Assembly: GCF_003287875.1 (NCBI RefSeq)
Contig: NZ_QMKK01000016.1
Coordinates: 36,001-100,000 of the forward strand
DNA: 64,000 nucleotides
Source: Martinezella tropici
GTDB taxonomy: Bacteria > Pseudomonadota > Alphaproteobacteria > Rhizobiales > Rhizobiaceae
Direction of reading: 5' to 3'
Below are positions 47,031 to 56,753 of this stretch, piece by piece. The notes below the pieces were generated by a model that did no database searches, was not told where the DNA came from, and saw only the letters and a list, made by a program, of their open reading frames with translations. How positions within the stretch are numbered: the first letter of the stretch is position 1; every line of letters begins with the position of its first letter. Both the position numbers and the translations under genes were made by a program.

Positions 47031-47797
47031 TCGGCAGCAACCCGGGCACGTTTGCGGCGATAGCGCACGGTTTCGAAGCGCGAGGAAAGCCCGTCATAGA
47101 GCAGCAGGCGGCCGATCAACGGCTCGCCGATGCCCGTGATGAGCTTGATCGCCTCCATCGCCATTAGCGTGCCGATGACACCCGTCAGTGCGCCGATGAT
47201 GCCAGCTTCCGCGCAACTCGGAATGAGACCTTCCGGCGGGGGCGCGGGAAACAGATCGCGATAGCGCGGATTGAGGTTGCCATCCGCGTCGCTTTCGTAA
47301 GGCTTCAGCGTCGTCACCGACCCATCGAATCGGCCGACTGCACCGGTCACCAGCGGCAGGCGCGCTGCTTCGGTCGCATCGGCAGCCGCATAGCGCGTAT
47401 CGAAATTGTCGGAGCCGTCGATGACGAGATCGAAGCCCGCAAGATGCCGGGTGGCGCTGGCGGCACAGAACCGCTCCTCGAAGCGGATGGTGCGCACATG
47501 CGGGTTCAGCCGCGCGATGGCGTCTGCCGCACTCTGCGTTTTCATCTCGCCGATCGTGCCCGTGTCGTGAATCACCTGCCGCTGCAGGTTGGACAGCGAA
47601 ACGCGGTCGTCGTCGGCAATACCAAGTGTCCCGACACCGGCAGCAGCGAGATATTGCAGCACCGGCGCACCAAGACCGCCGGCACCGATGACAAGCACGC
47701 GGGCCGCCTTCAATTTTTGCTGGCCGGCGCCGCCGACCTCCGGCAGGAGGATATGGCGGTGATAGCGGGCGATTTCGTCTGAGGTCAAAGGATCCAT
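47027..47797 (-). CDS. moeB: MoeB/HesA-type adenylyltransferase
   Basis: A 256-residue E1-like enzyme that adenylates the C-terminal Gly of MoaD or ThiS-type sulfur carriers. It has VLVIGAGGLGAPVLQYLAAA for ATP, LSNLQRQVIHDTGTIGEMKT and VIDGSDNFDTRYAA, then the Cys in PSCAEAGIIGALTGVIG. The two CxxC zinc pairs of E. coli MoeB are missing (RYRD at the first, none at the C-terminus), a pattern seen in HesA/ThiF-like members. So MoeB is likely but HesA/ThiF is possible. Confidence 0.82.
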   Translation of the reverse strand: MDPLTSDEIARYHRHILLPEVGGAGQQKLKAARVLVIGAGGLGAPVLQYLAAAGVGTLGIADDDRVSLSNLQRQVIHDTGTIGEMKTQSAADAIARLNPHVRTIRFEERFCAASATRHLAGFDLVIDGSDNFDTRYAAADATEAARLPLVTGAVGRFDGSVTTLKPYESDADGNLNPRYRDLFPAPPPEGLIPSCAEAGIIGALTGVIGTLMAMEAIKLITGIGEPLIGRLLLYDGLSSRFETVRYRRKRARVAAE

Positions 47798-47833
47798 AGA
47801 TACGAATCTATCACAATCGAGGGCGAAGAGGCG

Positions 47834-48961
47834 CTAGGATTTCGTAATGCCGCCATGCGCCACGGTAAAGAATTGCGCTCGCTCGCCGAGAGCCGAGAAC
47901 ATGGATTTGTCGGTGCCGGTCATGAAAGCCTGGCCGCCGAGCCCGTCGATGAGATCGAAGAGGGCTGCACGCCGTCCTTCGTCGAGATGCGCCGCGATCT
48001 CGTCGAGCAGCAGGATCGGCGCATAGCCCGTCAGATTGCCGACAAGGCGCGCATGGGCAAGGATGAGGCCGACGAGCAAGGCTTTTTGCTCGCCCGTCGA
48101 GCAGCGCTCCGCCTCCATGTCTTTCTCGCAATGCCGTACCAGAAGGTCGGCCCGATGCGGCCCGTCCAGCGTGCGGCCGGCGGCTGCATCGCGGTAACGC
48201 CCCTCGCGCAGCATATCGGCATAGGCGTCCTCCAGATCGACGGCCGGCCGGTCGAACTGTCCGTCCAGGAAGCCGGAGAGCTCCAACGCCGCCGAGGGAA
48301 AAGGTGTCGTCTCGCGCGTTTCGGAGATCAGCCGCGAGAGAAGGCCGAGCATTTCCTGCCGCGCGATCGCCATGGCAATGCCGAGGCTCGCCATCTGCTC
48401 CTCAATGCCGGCGAGCCAGGATGGATCGAATCGGTTTTCGGACAGCAGCTTGTTGCGGCTGCGCATGGCGCGCTCGAAATCGCTGGCCCGGCGGCCATGG
48501 GCGGGATCGAGCGACAGCACCAGTCGATCGAGGAAGCGGCGGCGCTCCGAGGAGCCGCCGGTAAACAGGCCGTCCATGGCCGGCGTCAGCCAGAGTACGC
48601 GTAAATGGTCTGTCAGCTCGTCGACGGTCTTGGCCGGCGTGCCGTTGATTCGGAGCCGACGAGCGGTCGATTCGTCCATCGTGTCGATGCCGGTACCGAT
48701 TTCGACGCTGCCATCCATGCCTTCGAGCTCCGCGAAGATGGAAAAGCCACCCGGCGCATTGACTCGGGTGATATCGGCATAGGCGGCGCGGCGCAGGCCG
48801 CGGCCGGGCGACAGCAGCGAGACCGCTTCCATGAGATTGGTCTTGCCCGCGCCATTGTCGCCGGTCAGCACCACATGCCGTCCGTCAAACGTCAGCGCCG
48901 CTGCCGCATAATTGCGGAAGTCGGTGAGCTTCAGGCGCGAAATGGAAACCTTGTTTGGCAT
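47834..48961 (-). CDS. recF: DNA replication and repair protein RecF
   Basis: SMC-like ATPase that directs RecOR to gaps. The 375-residue protein has Walker A in VVLTGDNGAGKTNLMEAVSL (about residues 29-48), the signature CSTGEQKALLVGLILAHARL, and Walker B PILLLDEIAAHLDEGRRAAL. Length is normal. Not beside dnaA/dnaN/gyrB here, as is usual in rhizobia. Confidence 0.96.
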   Translation of the reverse strand: MPNKVSISRLKLTDFRNYAAAALTFDGRHVVLTGDNGAGKTNLMEAVSLLSPGRGLRRAAYADITRVNAPGGFSIFAELEGMDGSVEIGTGIDTMDESTARRLRINGTPAKTVDELTDHLRVLWLTPAMDGLFTGGSSERRRFLDRLVLSLDPAHGRRASDFERAMRSRNKLLSENRFDPSWLAGIEEQMASLGIAMAIARQEMLGLLSRLISETRETTPFPSAALELSGFLDGQFDRPAVDLEDAYADMLREGRYRDAAAGRTLDGPHRADLLVRHCEKDMEAERCSTGEQKALLVGLILAHARLVGNLTGYAPILLLDEIAAHLDEGRRAALFDLIDGLGGQAFMTGTDKSMFSALGERAQFFTVAHGGITKS

Positions 48962-49250
48962 GGTCTTTCGGATTCCGGGTCGATGGGCGAGGCGTATGCC
49001 GAACCCCGCAGGAGTGCAAGGAATATTGAGGCGATGGGATGGCGCCGTCCATGGCCACCCTCGTCCTTCGACGGGTCAGGATGAGGGTGGAGCGGATCTA
49101 GCACCCGGCCGCAAAGGAGCAATCCGGTGGATGTCCGAAGGAGCCCTCAAACTGGAAGGAGGAATATCGCGACTGGGCGCAAAAGATCAGCCTCATGGTG
49201 AGGCGGGAGCGAAACGACCTTCGAACCACGAGGACGGCTGATTCGCGCGC
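48962..49250. other. recF-dnaJ gap, nothing recognised
   Basis: I see no gene or clear repeat. Reading frames across it lack ribosome sites and family matches. The dnaJ terminator follows at 49251-49286. Confidence 0.5.
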
Positions 49251-49286
49251 CCAAATAAAAAATCCGGCCGAATCATCGGCCGGATT
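49251..49286 (-). terminator. Terminator after dnaJ
   Basis: AATCCGGCCGA (49261-49271) and TCGGCCGGATT (49276-49286) are perfect 11-bp arms; on the minus strand the hairpin is followed by TTTTATTT. Confidence 0.88.
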
Positions 49287-49311
49287 CATGTGAAACATTT
49301 TGATTCGCGAA

Positions 49312-50457
49312 TCAGTCGCTGAACGTATCGAAGAAATCCTTCATGCGGGCGAAGAAGCCCGTCGATTCGGGATTGTTGTCCTTCGAGGAGATCTGCTCGA
49401 ACTCCTGCAGCAGCTCGCGCTGGCGCTTTGTCAGCTTCTGCGGCGTCTCGATCTGGATCTGGATATAGAGATCGCCGACCTGGCTGGAGCGTAGCACCGG
49501 CATGCCCTTGCCCTTCAGGCGGAACTGCTTGCCGACCTGTGTCCCCTCGGGAACGGTGACACGCGATTTCGTGCCGTCGAGGGTCGCGACATCGAAAGTG
49601 CCGCCGAGAGCCGCCGTCGTCATCGAGATCGGCACGGCGCAGTAGAGATCGGCGCCGTCCCGCTGGAAGAATTCATGCGGCTTGACGGAGAGGAAGATGT
49701 AGAGATCGCCCGCCGGTCCGCCGCGCAGGCCAGCTTCGCCTTCGCCCTGCAGGCGGATGCGCGTGCCGTCTTCGATGCCGGAGGGAATATTGACGGAGAG
49801 CGAACGCTCCTCGGTCACGCGGCCCTGGCCATGACACTTGGTGCAGGGATCGGGAATGATCTGGCCGCGGCCGTGGCAAGTCGGGCAGGTGCGCTCGACG
49901 GAAAAGAAGCCCTGGGCAGCGCGTACACGCCCGGAGCCCTGGCAGGTGCCGCAGGTCTTCGGCTGTGTGCCGGGCTTGGCGCCCGAGCCGGAACAGACAT
50001 CGCAAGTGATCGACGTCGGAACCCGGATCTGTGCGGTCTTTCCGGTAAAGGCCTCCTCGAGAGAGATTTCCATATTGTATCGAAGATCGGCGCCACGTTC
50101 GCGGCCGCCGGAGGAACGTCCGCGCGAGCGGCCGCCACCCATCATCTCGCCGAAAATATCCTCGAAAATATCGGAGAAGCCACCGCCGCCGAAACCGGCC
50201 CCGAAGCCGCCACCGCCGCCCATGCCACCATGTTCGAAGGCTGCATGGCCATAGCGGTCATAGGCTGCGCGCTTCTGCGGATCCTTGAGCGTTTCGTAGG
50301 CTTCGTTGATTTCCTTGAACTTCCGCTCGGCATTGCTGTCGTCCGGGTTCTTGTCCGGATGATATTGCATTGCCAGCTTGCGAAAGGCGCTCTTCAGCTC
50401 TTTCTCGTCCGCTGTTTTTGAGACGCCCAATGTCTCGTAAAAATCCGCTTTTGCCAT
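49312..50457 (-). CDS. dnaJ: Chaperone protein DnaJ
   Basis: Type I Hsp40 co-chaperone of DnaK. The 381-residue protein has the J domain with HPD ([20 protein letters not shown]), a Gly/Phe region ([20 protein letters not shown]), four zinc CxxCxGxG repeats ([32 protein letters not shown]) and the substrate-binding C-terminal domains. It follows dnaK by 82 bases. Confidence 0.97.
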   Translation of the reverse strand: MAKADFYETLGVSKTADEKELKSAFRKLAMQYHPDKNPDDSNAERKFKEINEAYETLKDPQKRAAYDRYGHAAFEHGGMGGGGGFGAGFGGGGFSDIFEDIFGEMMGGGRSRGRSSGGRERGADLRYNMEISLEEAFTGKTAQIRVPTSITCDVCSGSGAKPGTQPKTCGTCQGSGRVRAAQGFFSVERTCPTCHGRGQIIPDPCTKCHGQGRVTEERSLSVNIPSGIEDGTRIRLQGEGEAGLRGGPAGDLYIFLSVKPHEFFQRDGADLYCAVPISMTTAALGGTFDVATLDGTKSRVTVPEGTQVGKQFRLKGKGMPVLRSSQVGDLYIQIQIETPQKLTKRQRELLQEFEQISSKDNNPESTGFFARMKDFFDTFSD

Positions 50458-50539
50458 TAAGGATTAGACCCCGGAAATGGATTTCCGGCTGCCGAAGGCA
50501 GCCGGATTCAAGTCTCCTCAAGAACCTTTCGGTTCGCGC

Positions 50540-52456
50540 TTATGCAGACCGCTTGCGGTCGTCTTCGTCCTTGATTTCCTCGTAGTCGGCATCGACGACA
50601 TCGTCCTTGCCGGCTGCGGAGGCATCGGCCGAAGGAGCTTCCGCCTGCTGGGCCTCATAGATTGCCTGGCCGAGCTTCATGGAAACTTCCATGAGCGTCT
50701 GGGTCTTGGCCTTGATGTCTTCGGCGTCCGGCTCGGAAGCTTCGGTTGCCGTCTTGAGCGCAGCGATCGCGTCGGAGATCGCGGTGCGATCGGCTTCCGT
50801 GACCTTGTCGCCGTAATCCTTCAGCGACTTCTCGCTGGAGTGGATCAGGCTTTCAGCCTGGTTCTTGGCTTCGACGCCTTCGCGGCGCTTCTTGTCTTCG
50901 GCAGCATGCGCTTCTGCATCCTTGACCATCTTCTCGATGTCGGCGTCGGAAAGGCCGCCGGAAGCCTGGATGCGGATCTGCTGTTCCTTGCCGGTACCCT
51001 TGTCCTTGGCCGAAACCTGGACGATGCCGTTGGCGTCGATATCGAAGGTGACTTCGATCTGCGGTACGCCGCGCGGTGCCGGCGGCAGGCCGACGAGGTC
51101 GAACTGGCCGAGCAGCTTGTTGTCTGCAGCCATTTCGCGCTCGCCCTGCGAAACGCGGATGGTCACGGCCGACTGGTTGTCGTCGGCGGTCGAGAAGGTC
51201 TGCGACTTCTTCGTCGGGATCGTCGTGTTGCGTTCGATCAGACGGGTGAAGACGCCGCCCAGCGTTTCGATGCCGAGAGACAGCGGGGTCACGTCGAGGA
51301 GCAGAACGTCCTTGACGTCGCCCTGCAGAACGCCGGCCTGGATGGCGGCGCCGAGTGCGACGACTTCATCCGGGTTGACGCCCTTGTGCGGCTCCTTGCC
51401 GAACAGCTGCTTGACGACTTCCTGTACCTTCGGCATGCGGCTCATGCCGCCGACGAGAACGACTTCGTCGATTTCAGCAGCGGTGACGCCGGCATCCTTG
51501 AGCGCTGCCTTGCACGGAGCGATGGTGCGCTGAACGAGATCGTCGACCAGGCTTTCCAGCTTGGCGCGGGTCAGCTTCAGCGTCAGGTGCTTCGGGCCGG
51601 TCGCGTCTGCCGTGATGAAGGGCAGGTTGATTTCAGTCTGCTGCGAAGACGACAGTTCGATCTTGGCCTTTTCGGCGGCTTCCTTCAGGCGCTGCAGAGC
51701 GAGCTTGTCGCCCTTGAGATCGATGCCGTTGTCCTTCTTGAACTCGGCGACGAGGTATTCGACGAGACGCATGTCGAAGTCTTCACCGCCGAGGAAGGTG
51801 TCGCCGTTGGTCGACTTCACTTCGAAGACGCCGTCGCCGATTTCCAGGATGGAGATATCGAAGGTGCCGCCGCCAAGGTCGTATACGGCGATGGTCTTGC
51901 CGTCCTTTTTGTCGAGGCCATAGGCGAGCGCGGCAGCGGTCGGCTCGTTGATGATGCGCAGGACTTCGAGACCGGCGATCTTGCCGGCGTCCTTGGTTGC
52001 CTGGCGCTGAGCGTCGTTGAAGTATGCGGGAACGGTGATAACGGCCTTGTCGACCTTTTCGCCGAGGTAGGATTCGGCGGTTTCCTTCATCTTCTGAAGG
52101 ATCATTGCGGAAATCTGTGCGGGCGAATAGCCCTTGCCGTTGGCTTCGACCCAGGCGTCGCCATTGTCGCCCCGAACGATGTTGAAGGGAACAAGGTGCT
52201 TGTCCTTCTCGACGGTCGGATCTTCGTAGCGGCGGCCGATGAGGCGCTTGACAGCGAAGAGGGTATTCGTGGGGTTGGTGACAGCCTGGCGCTTGGCCGG
52301 CTGGCCGACGAGACGTTCACCATCGTCGGTGAAGGCAACCATGGAGGGGGTGGTCCGGGCGCCTTCGGCATTTTCGATCACTTTCGCGTCCTTACCGTCC
52401 ATGACGGCGACGCAGGAATTTGTCGTTCCAAGGTCGATACCAATTACTTTTGCCAT
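50540..52456 (-). CDS. dnaK: Chaperone protein DnaK (Hsp70)
   Basis: ATP-dependent chaperone. The 638-residue protein opens [20 protein letters not shown], has [20 protein letters not shown], the phosphate-2 loop [20 protein letters not shown], and the linker [19 protein letters not shown] before the substrate domain. The start is ATG 52456, after GGAGAG. A heat-shock type promoter is visible at 52567-52595. Confidence 0.98.
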   Translation of the reverse strand: MAKVIGIDLGTTNSCVAVMDGKDAKVIENAEGARTTPSMVAFTDDGERLVGQPAKRQAVTNPTNTLFAVKRLIGRRYEDPTVEKDKHLVPFNIVRGDNGDAWVEANGKGYSPAQISAMILQKMKETAESYLGEKVDKAVITVPAYFNDAQRQATKDAGKIAGLEVLRIINEPTAAALAYGLDKKDGKTIAVYDLGGGTFDISILEIGDGVFEVKSTNGDTFLGGEDFDMRLVEYLVAEFKKDNGIDLKGDKLALQRLKEAAEKAKIELSSSQQTEINLPFITADATGPKHLTLKLTRAKLESLVDDLVQRTIAPCKAALKDAGVTAAEIDEVVLVGGMSRMPKVQEVVKQLFGKEPHKGVNPDEVVALGAAIQAGVLQGDVKDVLLLDVTPLSLGIETLGGVFTRLIERNTTIPTKKSQTFSTADDNQSAVTIRVSQGEREMAADNKLLGQFDLVGLPPAPRGVPQIEVTFDIDANGIVQVSAKDKGTGKEQQIRIQASGGLSDADIEKMVKDAEAHAAEDKKRREGVEAKNQAESLIHSSEKSLKDYGDKVTEADRTAISDAIAALKTATEASEPDAEDIKAKTQTLMEVSMKLGQAIYEAQQAEAPSADASAAGKDDVVDADYEEIKDEDDRKRSA

Positions 52457-52566
52457 GTCATTCTCTCCTTGAAGCAAGCTGTCGGAACCCCTGTCAGGCA
52501 TTCCATTGACAGCCCCTTACGGGATGGTCTTGAGGATTGCGCAGCCATGACTGCGGTGATGCCGCG

Positions 52567-52595
52567 TATATAAGTAGCGGTTTTACTGACTGCAA
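52567..52595 (-). promoter_or_regulatory. Probable RpoH-type promoter of dnaK
   Basis: On the minus strand TTGCAG (52595-52590), preceded by CC, is 17 bases from TATATA (52572-52567), which itself is preceded by CT. This fits rhizobial RpoH promoters (CTTGNA-N17-CNTATNT). The transcript would carry a leader of about 100 bases before dnaK. Confidence 0.6.
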
Positions 52596-52742
52596 GGCAG
52601 GAAATTGCCCGAAATCCAGCAAAACAAATGGTTTGTCGCGCAAATTCCACCTGACCCCATGTGCGCCGAGGACACGTGGATTTGACGCGACCGCGCATCA
52701 GAGCAGCCTTGCCGCGGCCATGCAAGCGTCTCCTGCGTAATT

Positions 52743-52851
52743 CCTTAAATCGGGATCGATTTAGGCATAAAATCATGCGGCAGCTCTAAATCAAAAAGTT
52801 AGGGCGGGATGTCGCCCCGAAAACTGCTCACACTTTTCGGCATCCCGCTCT
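52743..52851. repeat. Two-part dispersed palindromic repeat, copy 2
   Basis: TAAATCG (52746-52752) pairs with CGATTTA (52757-52763); then AGGGCGGGATG (52801-52811) pairs with CATCCCGCTCT (52841-52851) with inner CCGAAAA/TTTTCGG. Same architecture as 29752-29852. It fills much of the gap between dnaK and the penicillin-binding protein gene. Confidence 0.8.
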
Positions 52852-52899
52852 ACCGCGCCATATATGACGCGCAGCGCTGTGGGCACAAAAATTGCGATT

Positions 52900-55308
52900 T
52901 TATCGGCCCAGGATGACGTCGAGCAGCGAGGAGCGATGCGGCCGCGCCGTTGCGACCGGAGCGCCGCTGTCGCCGATGTCCGCCGGCGGTATATCGCCGC
53001 TGTCATAAGAGTAGGAGCTGTAGGGATTGGTGTCGTCGGCAAGGTTCGCCGGCGGCAGGTCCTGCGGGTCGTCATTGATCGCGGTCTGGTTGACGATCTG
53101 GGGCTGGATCGGTCTCTGCCGCAGTGTCGGTTGCTGCACGACCTGTCCGTCATCGGCGGCGCCCGAGATGATATTGCCGATCGTCGTCGGCTGGTCGCCA
53201 TTCGGCGCCTGCGCCATTGGCGGGCCGTTGTCGATGATCTGGCCGCCGCCGAAGATCGGCGTCGGCGTAATGCCCTTGTGGGCGGCGACCATGAACTCCT
53301 TCCATGCCTTGGCCGGCAGCCCACCGCCGGTGACCTTGCGCATCGACTTGCCGTCGTCATTGCCGAACCAGACGCCTGTCGTCAGATGGCTGGTGAAGCC
53401 GACGAAAAGCGCGTCGCGGAAGGATTGCGTCGTTCCCGACTTGCCGGCCGCCTGCCAGCCGGGAATGCGGGCCGCCTTGCCGGTGCCGTAGGCGATGACG
53501 CCGGCCATCATGGCGTTCATGTTGGCAACGATATCCGGGTTCAGCACCCGCTCAGGATTGTCGGTATTGGCTTGGTAGAGCACCTTGCCGGAAGCGGTTG
53601 TCACCTTGGTGATGACATGCGGCGCCACCTTGAAGCCGCCGTTCATGAACGTGGCATAGGCGGAAGTCAGCTCCAGCAGCGACACTTCGGACGTACCAAG
53701 CGCAATCGAAGCATTGGCCTGCAGGTCTGATTCGATGCCGAGCCTGCGGGCGACCTTGATGACCTGATCCGGCCCGATCTCGGCGACGAGCTGGGCCGCA
53801 ACAGTGTTCAGCGATTGGGCCACTGCAGTGGCGAGCGTCACGGGACCGCTATAGCGCTGTTCGTAGTTCTCGGGCGCCCAATTGCCGATTTTCACCGGCA
53901 TGTCGTTGCGGATCGAATTGGGTGTCAGCCCTGCTTCCAGTGCGGCGGTATAGACGAACGGCTTGAAGGCGGAACCCGGCTGGCGCTTGGCGGTGACGGC
54001 GCGGTTGAACTGGCTCTGCGCATAGTCGCGGCCGCCGACGAGCGCGCGGATGGCGCCCGTCGCATCGACGGAGACGAGCGAGGCCTGCGAGGCACTCAGC
54101 TTCTTGCCGTCCTTGGCAAGCACGTCTTCCAGCGCCTTCTCGGCCTTCTCCTCAAGCGACATATCGAGCGTGGTGTCGACGATCAGGTCTTCCTTGATGT
54201 CGCCGCCGATCAGCTTCGGAAGCTGGTCCATGACCATGTCTGCGACATAGTTCTCGGCACCTGTCCAATAGCTTTTCGAACGGGTCGGCGGCTGCGACAT
54301 GGCGGTCTTGATGTCGGCCTCGGAGATGAAGCCCTGATCATGCATCGCCTGTAGCACCAGCTGCGCGCGGGCCTCGGCGGCAGCCGGATCGCGGGCCGGC
54401 GACAGCCGAGAGGGCGCCTTGACCAGGCCGGCGAGCATGGCCGCCTCGCCGAGGTTTACGTCCTTGGCCGACTTGTTGAAGTAGCGCCGCGAAGCCGCCT
54501 CGACGCCATAGGCGTTGGAGCCGAAATAGACGCGGTTCAGGTACATCGTCAGGATCTGGTCCTTGGTGTATTTGTGCTCCAGCCACAGCGCCAGCAGCAC
54601 TTCCTGCACCTTGCGCTCCAGCGTGCGGTCCGGCGAGAGGAACAGGTTCTTGGCGAGCTGCTGCGTGAGCGTCGAGCCGCCCTGAACGGCGTGTCCGGTC
54701 AGGACGTTCGTCACGACGGCGCGGCCAAGGCCGATCGGGTCAAAGCCGAAATGGGAATAGAAGCGGCGGTCCTCGATGGCGACGATCGCCTCCGGTATAT
54801 AGGGCGACATGTCGCCAAGCGCCACGGCTTCGCCGCCTGTCGTACCGCGATTGGCGAGCAAGGTGCCGTCGAGATCATTGATCTTTACGTTCGGCGGGCG
54901 CTCGGGGATCGACCAGGTGCTGGCGCTTGGCATGCGCGAGCCGTAATAGGCGACAAGGCCTGCAAGGCCGATGCCGGCCCAGAGGCAGAGCACTAGGCCC
55001 CAATAGATCGTGGAGCGGATGAAGCCGAAAAAGCCGCGCCGCGGGCGGGCGCGCCGCGCCGGTTTGCGCCGGCTGCGGGCCCGGGTGCGGCGAGGTTTTT
55101 CGACCACGGGCTCATCCTTGTCGTCTTCATCCTCGTCGTCGTCGAGTTCCGGCTCGTCGTAGTATGTTTTGGAAGAAGACGAATATGTATTGGCCGAGCG
55201 CCTGCTGCCGACGATGCGCTCGCCGGCATTGAATCCGTCATCGATGCGTTCCCGACCGCTGGAAAAGGATGGTTCTATCCTCTGGCGTGATTTCTTCTTA
55301 TCTGCCAT
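52900..55308 (-). CDS. Class A penicillin-binding protein (PBP1A type)
   Basis: Bifunctional peptidoglycan glycosyltransferase and transpeptidase. The 802-residue protein has a highly basic, acidic-patch cytoplasmic tail (first 90 residues), one membrane span (TIYWGLVLCLWAGIGLAGLV), the transglycosylase motifs VAIEDRRFYSHFGFDPIGLG and GGSTLTQQLAKNLFL, and transpeptidase SxxK (RQPGSAFKPFVYTAALEAGL), SLN (AQSLNTVAAQ) and KSGT (AAGKSGTTQS). A Pro/Gln-rich tail of about 120 residues follows. The KTG box reads KSG, which is tolerated in class A PBPs. Confidence 0.94.
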   Translation of the reverse strand: MADKKKSRQRIEPSFSSGRERIDDGFNAGERIVGSRRSANTYSSSSKTYYDEPELDDDEDEDDKDEPVVEKPRRTRARSRRKPARRARPRRGFFGFIRSTIYWGLVLCLWAGIGLAGLVAYYGSRMPSASTWSIPERPPNVKINDLDGTLLANRGTTGGEAVALGDMSPYIPEAIVAIEDRRFYSHFGFDPIGLGRAVVTNVLTGHAVQGGSTLTQQLAKNLFLSPDRTLERKVQEVLLALWLEHKYTKDQILTMYLNRVYFGSNAYGVEAASRRYFNKSAKDVNLGEAAMLAGLVKAPSRLSPARDPAAAEARAQLVLQAMHDQGFISEADIKTAMSQPPTRSKSYWTGAENYVADMVMDQLPKLIGGDIKEDLIVDTTLDMSLEEKAEKALEDVLAKDGKKLSASQASLVSVDATGAIRALVGGRDYAQSQFNRAVTAKRQPGSAFKPFVYTAALEAGLTPNSIRNDMPVKIGNWAPENYEQRYSGPVTLATAVAQSLNTVAAQLVAEIGPDQVIKVARRLGIESDLQANASIALGTSEVSLLELTSAYATFMNGGFKVAPHVITKVTTASGKVLYQANTDNPERVLNPDIVANMNAMMAGVIAYGTGKAARIPGWQAAGKSGTTQSFRDALFVGFTSHLTTGVWFGNDDGKSMRKVTGGGLPAKAWKEFMVAAHKGITPTPIFGGGQIIDNGPPMAQAPNGDQPTTIGNIISGAADDGQVVQQPTLRQRPIQPQIVNQTAINDDPQDLPPANLADDTNPYSSYSYDSGDIPPADIGDSGAPVATARPHRSSLLDVILGR

Positions 55309-55598
55309 TGCGGGCCGGTTGTACCTCGGTGTCCAGTATTCCCCAGTGTTCCTATGTCTTCTATCAGGCTGATCACAGCGGCGGTAGAAATCTTTGCGAC
55401 CGTTCGGCCGTCTTCAAGCGGGCCGGTCGCCCGAGAGCCGATATGGCTGCCAAGGCGGCTACCGCCATTTGTTCACGAGCCCTCGTGAAGACATCAAGTC
55501 CCGCCTGAACTGTAAATGCGGCGATTTAAGGAGGAATTAAGAACAATTCCGACCCGTACCGCCAGATCGCTCCAGCTCCCTGCTGGCGGGCTGCAGAG
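55309..55598. other. Gap upstream of the PBP gene with a perfect dyad
   Basis: No gene seen. TTCACGAG (55472-55479) and CTCGTGAA (55482-55489) form a perfect 8-bp dyad with a CC spacer, about equidistant from the PBP start and the small gene at 55655. It could be an operator; no regulator is nearby. Confidence 0.5.
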
Positions 55599-55623
55599 GG
55601 AACTTTTCGCCCCTTCGGACATT
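55599..55623 (+). promoter_or_regulatory. EcfG/RpoE2-type general stress promoter
   Basis: GGAAC at 55599-55603 is followed after exactly 18 bases by TT at 55622-55623, matching the rhizobial RpoE2 consensus (GGAAC-N18/19-TT). The coding start of the 62-residue protein is 32 bases downstream, a normal leader length. Confidence 0.6.
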
Positions 55624-55654
55624 AACAGAGCACAACAACAAAGAGGGCGAGCCC

Positions 55655-55843
55655 ATGAGTTCATTGATCAAGGTGGAGGAAGTCGACAGGAGCAGATTGC
55701 GGGAGGTCTGGAGCGTCGAGGATTTTGCCCGCCGCCACCGGCTTTGCAAAGAGGAGGAAGCCCGGCTGAAGAAGCTGTTTGGCGACTTTGCGACAAAGCA
55801 GGAGCTGCTCTCAAACGCGCAGAGGCCGCCGCAATTTCGCTGA
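55655..55843 (+). CDS. Small conserved rhizobial protein (62 residues)
   Basis: Encodes a charged 62-residue protein with VWSVEDFARRHRLCKEEEAR and LKKLFGDFATKQELLSNAQR, then PPQFR. The pattern resembles small proteins common in rhizobia that carry a helix-turn-helix-like fold (DUF3606-type), but I do not assign a function. SD GAGGGCG precedes the ATG and an EcfG-type promoter lies just upstream, suggesting stress induction. Confidence 0.75.
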   Translation: MSSLIKVEEVDRSRLREVWSVEDFARRHRLCKEEEARLKKLFGDFATKQELLSNAQRPPQFR

Positions 55844-55950
55844 AAGGAAATTTGGCAGGCCAAGCGCGATAGAGAGCGCGCGATGGAAATGACGCGATAG
55901 ACATCGTGGGCCGCTACGACCGAAGGTCGGCAGTGGAGGAGGTTGCGTCA

Positions 55951-56073
55951 ATGTGGAAACGTTTCGAACTATGGCTAGTCGATCAGATCGACCGGATATT
56001 CGGCTTGGAACGCCTTGCCCGCCGGGCAGGTTTTTCGCCGGACGAGGCAAGGCGCATCGCCCGTGAGAAGTAA
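55951..56073 (+). CDS. Small protein (40 residues)
   Basis: ATG 55951 preceded by the very strong SD GGAGGAGG opens a 40-codon gene to TAA at 56071. The product has FELWLVDQIDRIFGLERLAR and RAGFSPDEARRIAREK, an amphipathic helix followed by a basic helical end. It starts 108 bases after the 62-residue protein gene and may share its transcript. No family recognised. Confidence 0.6.
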   Translation: MWKRFELWLVDQIDRIFGLERLARRAGFSPDEARRIAREK

Positions 56074-56304
56074 ATCGCATGCGATGCACCTCCAACCCTT
56101 CTCTAAGTCAAGGTTTGGAAGTTCATCGCATTCACGTCGTCCCGGCATCATCCGGGCCGTATTCGCCCGATCACATCGACCCGACATGTCGCGGCAAGCT
56201 CGAAATCTTTCATATTTTCGAAAGTTCTGATCGGGGTTATAGTACGGTGCGGCCGTCGTGGAGGACGGTTCCAAGCAATTGGTAGCGCGTGAGGAGGAGT
56301 ATTC

Positions 56305-56547
56305 ATGCGGCACGTCAAATGGAGCAATCCCATTGAAGTCGGTTTTGCTCATGGTAGTTTCCAGCTAGTGACCGGTCCTTCCGATGCATTGAATTGCATG
56401 GCCAACCTGTGGCCCGATCGGCGCGGTCCTTTGTATGTTGCAGCAAGAAGCCTTTGCCGGGCAGCCATCGACGGTCGTAAGTCTGCCGAAGAGGCGCGGG
56501 AAATGTTCATCTCGGCGACGCGTGAAGCGCACCTGAAGATGCACTGA
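56305..56547 (+). CDS. DUF982 domain protein
   Basis: An 80-residue protein of a family almost restricted to rhizobia and relatives, of unknown function. It shows the family pattern: VKWSNPIEVGFAHGSFQLVT, LNCMANLWPDRRGPLYVAAR and SLCRAAIDGRKSAEEAREMF. SD GGAGGAG precedes the ATG. Confidence 0.85.
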   Translation: MRHVKWSNPIEVGFAHGSFQLVTGPSDALNCMANLWPDRRGPLYVAARSLCRAAIDGRKSAEEAREMFISATREAHLKMH

Positions 56548-56663
56548 ACCGCTCGGCATTTTCAAGCCGTTCGTTCGATCCCTGCGAGCCGCTGGAGGCG
56601 CGCAAGAGATCTCGTTCAAGATATTATTTCCGCTTGAGTGCCGCTTCTCGATAAATAGCGCAT

Positions 56664-56704
56664 CAAAAAGCCAGCGATCTCCAAGATCGCTGGCTTTGAT
56701 TTTG
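56664..56704. terminator. Bidirectional terminator between DUF982 and SH3 genes
   Basis: AAAGCCAGCGATCT (56667-56680) and AGATCGCTGGCTTT (56684-56697) are perfect 14-bp arms with a CCA loop, with T-rich flanks in both directions. Confidence 0.88.
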
Positions 56705-56753
56705 CGGACTCCGGAAGGCGCCGCTAGAACGGTTCAGCTTTTCAGGGAATTGC

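Noticed and set aside
50477..52573. 698-codon plus-strand frame opposite dnaK
   Set aside because: DnaK motifs are unambiguous on the other strand; this is a bias shadow.
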